Source: RPQJ01 sp052035645 (GTDB taxonomy: Bacteria; Pseudomonadota; Gammaproteobacteria; Steroidobacterales; Steroidobacteraceae). From it: a stretch of DNA of 64,000 nt. The stretch spans positions 1 through 64,000 of the forward strand of contig JBPOHK010000059.1 of assembly GCA_052035645.1 (NCBI GenBank), in the 5' to 3' direction. The notes beneath the pieces were generated by a model. That model had not been told where the DNA came from and did no database searches. It saw only the letters and a list, made by a program, of their open reading frames with translations. Below, piece by piece: positions 52,209 to 60,982 of this stretch; position 1 is the first letter of the stretch, and each line of letters starts with the position of its first letter. A program made the position numbers and the translations under genes.

Positions 52209-52744
52209 ATGCCCGAACGGCCGATCCGGCCTGCGCGAAGCGCCGCCCGAAGACGCGCCCCGCTCTACTGGCCGAGCGCGCGCGGCGCGACGCATCCAAG
52301 TGGACGCTGGTGCAGGGCATCCTCGCGCCGCTGCAGTTCGTCGTGTTCCTGGTGAGCCTTGCGCTGGTGCTGCGCTTCCTGGCGACGGGCAACGGCTTGC
52401 AGGCGGCCACGATCTCCGTCGTCGTCAAGACGACGGTGCTCTACGCAATCATGATCACCGGCGCGATCTGGGAGCATGAGGAATTCGGCCGCTATCTGTT
52501 TGCCCGCGCCTTCTTCTGGGAGGACGTCGTCAGCATCGCCGTGCTGGCTCTGCACACCGCGTACCTTCTCGCGCTCTACACCGCGGCGGTCGATGCCCGG
52601 CAGCAGATGTACATCGCACTCGCAGCCTATGCCGCCTATGCCCTGAACGCAACGCAATTCGTGCTGAAGCTGCGCGCCGCGCGACTCGACGCGCTGCAAC
52701 GCACCATCGAGCTGCCGCCCGCCGGCGCGAGGTTCGCCGAATGA
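52209..52744 (+). CDS. bchF: 3-vinyl bacteriochlorophyllide hydratase BchF, apparent N-terminal frameshift
   Basis: GGAGG nine bases upstream points to ATG 52209 (or GTG 52206), giving MPERPIRPARSAARRRAPLY. The conserved BchF body (AERARRDASKWTLVQGILAP, IWEHEEFGRYLFARAFFWEDV, ALAAYAAYALNATQFVLKLR) is in another frame, starting about 52271. Joining APLY to AERARRDAS needs a net frame change of one base near 52269. The body frame has no ATG, GTG or TTG after the promoter, only CTG at 52268. BchF hydrates the 3-vinyl group. The gene is either mutated or has a sequencing error; otherwise it looks complete, and its stop overlaps bchN (ATGA). Confidence 0.8.
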
Positions 52745-54026
52745 GCGAACAGGGCGCGTTTGCGATCAGGAACGATTCGGGCTGTCCGGACCTTCCGGTC
52801 CTGCGCGAGCGCGGCCAGCGCGAGGTGTTCTGCGGGCTCACCGGCATCATCTGGCTGCACCGCAAGATCCAGGACGCATTCTTCCTCGTGGTCGGCTCGC
52901 GCACCTGCGCGCACCTGATCCAGTCGGCGGCCGGCGTGATGATCTTCGCCGAGCCGCGCTTCGCCACCGCGATCATCGACGACCGCGACCTCGCCGGTCT
53001 CGCCGACGCCAACGCAGAGCTCGACCGCGTGGTCACGCGCCTGCTCGAGCGCCGGCCCGACATCAAGCTGCTGTTCCTGGTCGGCTCCTGCCCGTCCGAG
53101 GTGATCAAGCTCGACCTGTCGCGGGCCGCGGAGCGACTCTCGAAGACGTTCTCGCCGCGCGTGCGCGTGCTCAACTATTCGGGCAGCGGCATCGAGACCA
53201 CGTTCACGCAGGGCGAGGACGCCTGCCTCGCCGCGCTCGTCCCAAGCATGCCGGCGCAGCCCTCTGGCGCCGCGCAGCAGGTGCTGGTGGTGGGCGCGCT
53301 CGCCGACGTGGTCGAGGACCAGTGGCGCCGCACGTTCGCGTCGCTCGGCATCGAGCACGTGAGCTTCCTGCCGCCGCGACTCGCGCGCGACCTGCCGGCG
53401 GTCGGCCCCGGCACGCATTTCCTGCTGGCACAGCCGTTCCTCGCCGACACGGCGCAGGCACTCGAGCGGCGCGGCGCGCAGTGGATCCCGGCGCCCTTCC
53501 CGCTCGGCGCCGAGGGCACCACGCAGTGGCTGCAGGCCGCGGCGCGCGCGTGGCAGGTGCCGGCGGAACGCTTCCGGTCCGTCACCGCGCCGGGCATCGA
53601 GCGCGCGAAGCAGTCCATCGACCGCCACCGCTTCCAGCTCGCCGGCAAGAAGGTCTTCTTCTTCCCCGACTCGCAGCTCGAGGTGCCGCTGGCGCGCTTC
53701 CTCGCGCGCGAGCTCGACATGCAGCCCGTGGAGGTCGGCACTCCTTATCTGCACCGTCGGCATCTCGCCGCGGATCTCGCGTTGCTGCCGCAGGGCGTGC
53801 AACTGAGCGAGGGGCAGGACGTCGAGCGGCAGCTCGACCGGTGCCGCGCGGCGCGCCCCGACCTCGTCGTGTGCGGTCTCGGCCTCGCCAACCCGCTCGA
53901 GGCGCAGGGCATCACGACCAAGTGGTCGATCGAACTGGTGTTCACGCCCATCCAGGGCTACGAGCAGGCCGGCGACCTCGCCGAGCTGTTCGCCCGCTGG
54001 TGCGGCGCACGCGGCTGGCGGTCTGA
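52741..54026 (+). CDS. bchN: Dark-operative protochlorophyllide reductase subunit N, frameshift near the 3' end
   Basis: About 428 residues expected. The Cys ligands of the NB cluster are visible in VFCGLTGII, SRTCAHL and VGSCPSEVIKLDL. The sequence is family-like through GDLAELFAR (53997). It should then read LVRRTRLAV-stop, which is present but one frame away (53997-54026), with TGA two bases before the bchB ATG. As written the frame runs about 200 codons into bchB. Loss of one copy of a CCCG repeat (CGCCCGCCCG to CGCCCG) would explain it. BchN with BchB and BchL reduces protochlorophyllide without light. Confidence 0.85.
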
Positions 54027-54028
54027 CC

Positions 54029-54829
54029 ATGCAGCTCACCCTCTGGACATACGAAGGCCCGCCGCACGTCGGCGCCATGCGCATCGCGACCGGCATGCGC
54101 GACCTGCACTACGTCCTGCATGCGCCGCAGGGCGACACCTACGCCGACCTGCTGTTCACGATGATCGAGCGCCGCGATGCACGCCCGCCCGTCACGTACA
54201 CCACCTTCCAGGCGCGCGACCTCGGCAGCGACACGGCGGAACTGTTCAAGAACGCCGCGCGCGAGGCGTACGAGCGCTTCCAGCCCCAGGCGATGCTGGT
54301 CGGCGCGTCGTGCACCGCGGAACTGATCCAGGACGACCCGGGCGGCCTCGCCCGGGCGCTCGACCTGCCGATCCCGCTCGTGCCGCTCGAACTGCCGTCC
54401 TACCAGCGCAAGGAGAACTGGGGAGCGGCCGAGACGTTCTACCAGCTGGTGCGCACGCTCTGCACGCCGCACGCGCCCGCGCCGGGCACGCCGCGCGCCG
54501 CACGGCCGGCCGGCTCGCGTCCGCGCTGCAACCTGCTCGGGGCGACGGCCCTGGGCTTCCGGCACCGCGACGACGTGCGCGAGATCACGCAGCTGCTCGC
54601 CACGCTCGGCATCGACGTGCACGTGGCGGCGCCGATGGGCGCGACCCCGGCTGACGTCGCACGCCTCGGCGAGGCCGACTTCAACGTCGTGCTGTACCCG
54701 GAGATCGCCGAGGCCGCGGCCCGTTGGCTCGAACGCACCTTCGGCCAGCCCTGCACGAAGACCGTGCCGATCGGCGTCAAGGCGACGCGCGGGTTCATCG
54801 CCGAAGTGGCGGGGCTCGCCGGCATCGAT
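54029..54829 (+). pseudogene. bchB: Protochlorophyllide reductase subunit B, truncated after 267 codons
   Basis: Opens MQLTLWTYEGPPHVGAMRIA. The cluster-ligand Asp36 is in HAPQGDTYAD, and GASCTAELIQDDPGG and ELPSYQRKENWGAAETF follow. BchB normally has 510-540 residues. Family likeness ends at GLAGID (54829), and the following bases are the reverse complement of bchI. The C-terminal half, needed for catalysis, is missing, so the protein should be inactive. The frame continues open to 56005 only as antisense of bchI. The family motif remembered as ATRDF reads ATRGF here. A copy elsewhere in the genome cannot be excluded. Confidence 0.88.
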
Positions 54830-54840
54830 GCGGCGCAGGC
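54820..54840. other. Breakpoint joining truncated bchB to truncated bchI, tail to tail
   Basis: Rightward bchB codons are convincing up to GAT at 54827-54829. Leftward bchI codons are convincing down to CGC at 54832-54830 (LRHRLRR). The two coding sequences therefore abut without spacer, each missing its natural end. It is the kind of scar left by one deletion between two convergent-facing genes, or by a wrong assembly join. Confidence 0.85.
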
Positions 54841-55786
54841 GGTGCCGCAATGCCGCCGGGGCCACGCGCTTCAGCTGGGCGTCGCCCACGGTGGCGTCGC
54901 CGTCGAAGGCCGCGAGCGCGCGGGCCGCGCGCATCAGGGTCAGTTCGCCGCGCAGGCCGTCCGTGCCGAGCGCGAGGCAGAGCTGGGTCGCCCGCTCGAG
55001 CGCCGCGTCGGGCACCTTCACGCCGGCGAGCTTCTCGCGCGCCTTGAGGATGCGCCGGCGCAGCCTGTTCTCGTCCTTCTGCCAGGCCGCCGCGTACGCG
55101 GCCGGGTCGCGCTCGTACTCGTCGCGCCGCTTCACCACCTGCACGCGCGTCGGCAGGTCGCCGGGCGTGCGCACCTCGACCGACAGGCCGAAGCGGTCGA
55201 GCAGCTGCGGGCGCAGCTCGCCTTCCTCGGGGTTGCCGCTGCCGATCAGCACGAAGCGCGCCGGGTGGCGGACGCTGAGGCCTTCGCGCTCGACGACGTT
55301 CTCGCCGGACGCCGCCACGTCGAGCAGCAGGTCGACGAGGTGGTCCTCCAGCAGGTTGACCTCGTCGATGTAGAGGAAGCCGCGATGGGCGCGGGCCAGC
55401 AGCCCGGGTTCGAAGGCCTTCTCGCCCTGCGTGAGCGCGCGTTCGAGGTCGAGCGCGCCGACCACGCGATCCTCGGTGGCGCCGAGCGGCAGGTCGACCA
55501 CGGGCACCGGCACCTGGCGGGTCTTCGCGAGCTCGGCGGGCCTGCGGCGCCGGCACTCCTCGCAATGCGCCTCGGGCGCGGCGGGATCGCAGCCGTAGCG
55601 ACAGCCGGCGACCACCCGCATCTTCGGCAGCAGTGCCGCGAGCGCGCGCACCGCGGTCGACTTGCCGGTTCCGCGGTCGCCGAACACCAGCACGCCGCCG
55701 ATGCCCGGGTCGACCGCTGCGATCAGCAGCGCGAGCTTCATCTCGTCCTGGCCGACGATGGCCGAAAAGGGGAACGGAACCGCCAT
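54830..55786 (-). CDS. bchI: Magnesium chelatase ATPase subunit I, 3' end lost
   Basis: 319 codons of BchI from ATG 55786: Walker A GDRGTGKST (36-44), Cys-rich insert GCRYGCDPAAPEAHCEEC, Walker B FLYIDEVNLLED (137-148), sensor GSGNPEEGE, Arg finger LLDRFGLSVEVRTP, and LMRAARALAA near the end. It stops matching at ALRHRLRR. The usual last 15-30 residues are replaced by about 300 antisense-bchB codons up to 53942. BchI, BchD and BchH insert Mg into protoporphyrin IX. Neither bchD nor bchH is in the window, although bchD normally follows bchI. Whether the altered tail is tolerated is unknown. Confidence 0.88.
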
Positions 55787-55937
55787 GATCCATGCTTCCT
55801 GGGGCGCGATGCCGCGGGCAGTTTGGCTCACGCGGCCGGGGATTTGCAAAAGGCGGGCCGCCCCGCACGCGCGGACCCGGGAGTGTTACGGATTGCCGCG
55901 ACCGCCGCCCTGTGCGTACGCCGCGGCCGGCCCGCCG

Positions 55938-56333
55938 TCAGTGGGCGGCCAGGACGGCGCGGAACGGCAGGTCCTGCCCGCGCCACTCCACCGCGGTCTC
56001 GATGAGCATGTCGCGCAGCGTCTGCAGCGCCTGCGGCGCCTCGTCCGCGAGGTCGCCGGTGTTCTCGAACACGAGCAGCACGCCGGGAGCGTCGAGCCAG
56101 GAGAGGTCGTTCAGGCAGTCGAACAGCGCGTCCCAGTTGCGGCCGAACCAGTCGGGGAACTCGAGCGCCTGCGCGATGCGCCCGAACAGGTCGTCCTCGT
56201 CGGTGCAGCCCTCGAGGTCGATGCGCACGGCGTGCATGCCGAGCGAGCCGGCGAGCACGCAGAGCGCCTCGGCGGTGTGCGGCCCGAGGGGCAGCTCGCT
56301 CACCAGCGGGACGTCCGCATCGGCCTGCGTCAT
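55938..56333 (-). CDS. Barstar-family ribonuclease inhibitor
   Basis: 131 residues. Barstar motif: VRIDLEGCTDEDDLFGRIAQALEFPDWFGRNWDALFDCLNDLSWL, containing the FP-x-W/YFG-x-NWDAL-x-D-x-L signature. LLVFENTGDL and a C-terminal WRGQDLPFRAVL follow. It is cytoplasmic and should bind and mask the active site of its partner RNase. Its start overlaps the RNase stop (ATGA), a coupled order that puts the inhibitor second. Confidence 0.88.
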   Translation of the reverse strand: MTQADADVPLVSELPLGPHTAEALCVLAGSLGMHAVRIDLEGCTDEDDLFGRIAQALEFPDWFGRNWDALFDCLNDLSWLDAPGVLLVFENTGDLADEAPQALQTLRDMLIETAVEWRGQDLPFRAVLAAH

Positions 56334-56770
56334 GGCGGCCACTCCACGGGCTGGAACGATCGGTAGTGATCGTCCGTGTAGTAGAACACCTCGGGCGGCT
56401 CGCCGCCCGTGACGATGCGCCGCGCGCCGCGGTCGCGCGACCCGGGCGTCGGGACCGTGTACTCGCGGTAATAGCCACGCGGCCGCGCGGGCAGCCGGCG
56501 CTCGCGGTTCTGGAATACGATCCCGTCGCGCGGATAGGGGAACGGGCCGCCCCGCTCGATCGCCTGCAGCGTCTCGATCGCCTCGCGCGGCAGGGCCGGG
56601 CGCAGGTCCGCGGGCTCGACCGTCACCGGCGCGCGCGAGGACTGCGCGGACGGGGCGGCGGGCGCAACCGCGGCGGCGTCCGGGGCGGGCGCGCCTTGGC
56701 GCGCGGACAGCCAGAAGATCAGCGCCAGCGTGCCGACCAGGTACACCGCGAGCCGCAGGATGCGCGTCAT
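56330..56770 (-). CDS. Microbial guanyl-specific ribonuclease (T1/Sa/barnase-like), exported or membrane-anchored
   Basis: 146 residues. N-terminal hydrophobic segment (LRLAVYLVGTLALIFWLSARQG) and a Pro/Ala linker precede the RNase domain from about residue 55. The domain shows LPREAIETLQAIERGGPFPYPRDGIVFQNRE and YYREYTVPTPG with the catalytic Glu, GARRIVTGG with the Arg, and YYTDDHYRSFQPV with the His. The catalytic set looks complete. Family members cleave RNA after G. It is paired with barstar downstream. Whether it is a secreted weapon or a self-acting toxin cannot be told. Confidence 0.88.
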   Translation of the reverse strand: MTRILRLAVYLVGTLALIFWLSARQGAPAPDAAAVAPAAPSAQSSRAPVTVEPADLRPALPREAIETLQAIERGGPFPYPRDGIVFQNRERRLPARPRGYYREYTVPTPGSRDRGARRIVTGGEPPEVFYYTDDHYRSFQPVEWPP

Positions 56771-56881
56771 CCCGGCATCCTAGCCGCGTTCTTGCGCCGT
56801 GGCGACGCGCTGCTGAAACTGCGGATGCCGCGGCGCCTCCCGTCCCCCTAACCTGCCGCGCAACGAGGACAGGGACCCGCC

Positions 56882-58087
<1,206 letters not shown>

Positions 58088-58185
58088 TTCGCGGCGGGAA
58101 CCACCGGGGCCCGCGCCCGGTCGAAACGGACGAACCCCCGTTCCCGCCCGGACCCGGGTCCGTCCCGCTCCCGCAGGAGGTCGCC

Positions 58186-58620
58186 ATGCTCCGCCACGCT
58201 GCAAGGTCGCTCTGCCTGGGCCTCGCACTGCTGCCCGTGCTCGCGCCCGCCGAGTCCCCGCCCGCGCAGGCCCCGGCGCCCCAGGCATCGATCCCGTTCG
58301 CGAACCACGGCGGCATCCGCAACTGGAAGGCCGACGGCACCCGCGGCCTGTGGGTGCAGGACAACGCCAACCGCTGGTACTACGCGACGCTGCTGGGGCC
58401 GTGCTCGGGCCTCGATTTCGCCCACGCCCTGCTGTTCGACACCGGGCCCGACGGGGCGCTCGACGTGCACAGCGCCATCCGCCTGCGCGACGGACCGTCG
58501 GTGAACCAGTACTGCCCGTTCAAGAGCTTCGTCGCGAGCGAGGGCCCGCCGCCGAAGAAGAAGCGCAAGGAGGCCGTGCAGAAGCCGGCCGGCGAGGCCG
58601 CGCCCGGCACGCCCGGCTAG
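58186..58620 (+). CDS. Exported small protein, DUF6491-like
   Basis: 144 residues, ATG after the strong site CAGGAGGTCGCC. Sec signal ending VLAPAESP. The mature part contains IRNWKADGTRGLWVQDNANRWYYATLLGPCSGLDFA and a second Cys in VNQYCPF, the pattern I associate with DUF6491 proteins; the two Cys may form a disulfide. The C-terminus is Lys-rich (PPKKKRKEAV). Function unknown. Confidence 0.75.
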   Translation: MLRHAARSLCLGLALLPVLAPAESPPAQAPAPQASIPFANHGGIRNWKADGTRGLWVQDNANRWYYATLLGPCSGLDFAHALLFDTGPDGALDVHSAIRLRDGPSVNQYCPFKSFVASEGPPPKKKRKEAVQKPAGEAAPGTPG

Positions 58621-58677
58621 GCGGGCGCGACCGCCGCGCATTGCGGTGGACCGGCGCGCTGGGCGATCATCGCGCGG

Positions 58678-60600
58678 ATGTCGCGCCCGCAGGACCTCGC
58701 CGAATTCACGCTCAAGGCCGTCGTCGTGGGCGTGGTGCTCGGCGTGGTGTTCGGCGCCGCCAACGCCTACCTCGGGCTGCGCGTCGGCATGACGGTGTCG
58801 GCGTCGATCCCGGCGGCGGTGATGACCGTCGCCACGTTCCGCATGCTGCGCACGCGCGGCACGATCCTCGAGGCCAACCTCTCGCAGACCGTCGCCTCGG
58901 CCTCCACGGCGCTCGCGACCGGCACCATCTTCACCATCCCGGCGCTGTTCCTGTGGGGCACGGTGCCGCCCTACCTGCAGGTGGTCGCGCTCGCGTTCCT
59001 CGGCGGCCTGCTCGGCCTCTCGGCGATGATCCCGCTGCGCCGCCTGCTGATCGTGAAGGCGCACGACGAGCTGCCCTACCCCGAGGGCAAGGCCTGCGCC
59101 GAGGTGCTGCGGGCGACGGACGCGGACGACTCCGGCGCGGCCGGCAGCAGCCGCTGGATTTTCTACGGCATGGCGGTCGGCGCCGCCGTGAAACTGCTGA
59201 TCTCGATCGTCTACCTGGCGCCCGGCGAGGTGCACGCGGCGCTGCCGGTGCTGCCGAAGGCGGAGCTGGCGCTCGAGATCGCGCCGGCGCTGCTCGGCGT
59301 CGGCTACATCCTCGGCTACCGGCAGTCCGCCGTGTGCGTCGCCGGCGCGCTGATCTCGGCCGTCAGCATCACGCCGCTGATCGCCTGGCTCGGCGCGCAG
59401 ACCGGCGCGCCCATCTACCCGGAAACCGTGCGGCTCGTGAGCGAGATGGACGCGGGCGACATCTGGGCGCGCTACGTGCGCTACATCGGCGCGGGCGCCG
59501 TCGCGACCGCGGGCATCCTGACGGTGCTGCGCGGCCTGCCGACGATGGTCGGCGCGTTCACCGCGGTCGCGCGCGGCATGCAGGGCGAGCGCGGAGGCGA
59601 CGCGCCGGCCACGGAGCGCACCGACCGCGACCTGCCCGCCTCCTTCGTGTTCGGCGGCGTGGCCGCGGTCGTGCTCGCCGCGGCGCTCGTGCCCGGCATC
59701 TTCGCGGGCGGCATGGACCTCGTGCAGCGCGCGGTGCTCGCCGCGGGCGTCGGCCTGTTCGGCGTGCTGTTCGTCGCGGTCGCCGCGCGCATCGTCGGCA
59801 TCGTCGGCGTCTCCTCGCAGCCGACCTCGGGCATCACCCTGGTCACGCTGCTCGGCACGGCGTCGGTGTTCGCGGCCGCGGGCTGGGTCGATCCGGGCGC
59901 GCGCGCCGGCGTCCTCACCGTCGGCACCATCGTCGCCATCGCCGCGAGCAAGGCCGGCGACATCTCGCAGGACCTCAAGACGGGTTTCCTGGTCGGCGCG
60001 ACGCCGGCGAAGCAGCAGCTCGGGCAGCTGATCGGCGCGGCCTTCGCGTGCTGGGCCGTCGCCGCGACGGTGCACCTGCTCGGCTCGGCGTACGAGTTCG
60101 GCTCGCGGGAGATCCCGGCGCCGCAGGCGACTCTGATGAAGACCATCATCGAGGGCGTGCTGTCGGGCGAGCTGCCCTGGAACCTGGTGCTGACCGGCGC
60201 CGGCCTGTCGCTGGGCGCGATGCTCTGCGGCGTGTCGGGCCTCGCCTTCGCGATCGGCGTGTACCTGCCGCTCGCCACCATGGCGCCGCTGTACGTCGGC
60301 GGCTGCGTGCGCGCGCTGGTCGATCGCCGTCGCGGGCCGCGCGACGCGTCGGAGCACGATGCGGGCATCCTCGCCGCTTCGGGACTGGTGGCCGGCGAGG
60401 GTCTGGCCGGCGTGGTGGTCGCCGGGCTGGTCGCCGCGGGGATCGCGCCGAAGTCGATGGACCCGCGCCTCGGCGGGCTCGCCGGCGAGGCGGTGGCGCT
60501 GCTGCTCGCGCTCGGCGTCTGCCTGTTCCTGCTGCGCAGCGGCCGCGCGGGCGCTAGGACCGCAGCAGGTCCCGGCGCCGGCGCCACAGGCCGCGGATGA
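58678..60600 (+). CDS. OPT-family oligopeptide / metal-chelate transporter
   Basis: 640 residues, about fourteen to sixteen membrane segments. Opening motif EFTLKAVVVGVVLGVVFGAANAYLGLRVGMTVSASIPAAV is the bacterial OPT signature. Next come LSQTVASASTALATGTIFTIPAL, LPYPEGKACAEVLRA, IVGVSSQPTSGITLVTLLGTA, and GDISQDLKTGFLVGATP. Inner-membrane proton-coupled uptake of peptides or metal chelates is expected. Its last 47 bases overlap the convergent small membrane gene. Confidence 0.9.
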   Translation: MSRPQDLAEFTLKAVVVGVVLGVVFGAANAYLGLRVGMTVSASIPAAVMTVATFRMLRTRGTILEANLSQTVASASTALATGTIFTIPALFLWGTVPPYLQVVALAFLGGLLGLSAMIPLRRLLIVKAHDELPYPEGKACAEVLRATDADDSGAAGSSRWIFYGMAVGAAVKLLISIVYLAPGEVHAALPVLPKAELALEIAPALLGVGYILGYRQSAVCVAGALISAVSITPLIAWLGAQTGAPIYPETVRLVSEMDAGDIWARYVRYIGAGAVATAGILTVLRGLPTMVGAFTAVARGMQGERGGDAPATERTDRDLPASFVFGGVAAVVLAAALVPGIFAGGMDLVQRAVLAAGVGLFGVLFVAVAARIVGIVGVSSQPTSGITLVTLLGTASVFAAAGWVDPGARAGVLTVGTIVAIAASKAGDISQDLKTGFLVGATPAKQQLGQLIGAAFACWAVAATVHLLGSAYEFGSREIPAPQATLMKTIIEGVLSGELPWNLVLTGAGLSLGAMLCGVSGLAFAIGVYLPLATMAPLYVGGCVRALVDRRRGPRDASEHDAGILAASGLVAGEGLAGVVVAGLVAAGIAPKSMDPRLGGLAGEAVALLLALGVCLFLLRSGRAGARTAAGPGAGATGRG

Positions 60601-60982
60601 GCACCGCACCGGCCACGGCGGAACCGGCGTTGATGAAGATCTCGAAGCGCATCGCCGCGCCGTCGAGGCGGTAATTGCCCGAGTTGAGATTGAACAGCAC
60701 GTCGAGGCAGGCGAGATAGACGAGGCAGCCGCCCGCCAGCAGGCCGAACAGCAGGCCCCACGACCGGCCGCGCCACAGGCCGGCCGCACCCAGCACGGCG
60801 CAGAGCATCAGCCAGCCGTCGGCGAGCGGGAACGCGCGCTCGAACGCGAGGTAGGCATCGTCCTGGCGCACCTGCGTGGCGCCCGAGGTGAAGAACGCCA
60901 GCCAGTACCCGCCGGTGACCAGCGCGACCAGCACGAGCAGCCCCGCGTACGGCGCGAGGCCCGCGGGCCTCGGCGCGCTCAC
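60554..60982 (-). CDS. Four-helix membrane protein, unknown function
   Basis: 142 residues from GTG, overlapping the ABC exporter stop (GTGA) and, at its 3' end, the OPT gene by 47 bp. Four hydrophobic segments: GLLVLVALVTGGYWLAFF, GWLMLCAVLGAAGLW, WGLLFGLLAGGCLVYLACL and EIFINAGSAVAGAVLI. Charged QVRQDDAYLAFERAFPLADG lies between helices 1 and 2. The family is not recognised. Coupling to the ABC gene suggests a linked membrane role. Confidence 0.6.
   Translation of the reverse strand: MSAPRPAGLAPYAGLLVLVALVTGGYWLAFFTSGATQVRQDDAYLAFERAFPLADGWLMLCAVLGAAGLWRGRSWGLLFGLLAGGCLVYLACLDVLFNLNSGNYRLDGAAMRFEIFINAGSAVAGAVLIRGLWRRRRDLLRS

Noticed and set aside
52741..54654. A BchN-BchB translational fusion
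   Set aside because: The bchN frame enters bchB in the wrong reading frame (bchB is in frame 2, bchN in frame 1), so no BchB sequence is encoded in it.
53942..55849. A 635-codon open frame starting as BchI, apparently an extended BchI
   Set aside because: The part beyond codon 319 is antisense to bchB, and the first 21 codons before MAVPFPF are not BchI-like.
54029..56005. A 658-codon open frame starting as BchB, apparently a novel BchB fusion
   Set aside because: After codon 267 the frame is exactly antisense to bchI; high GC keeps it open. It is a breakpoint, not a functional fusion.
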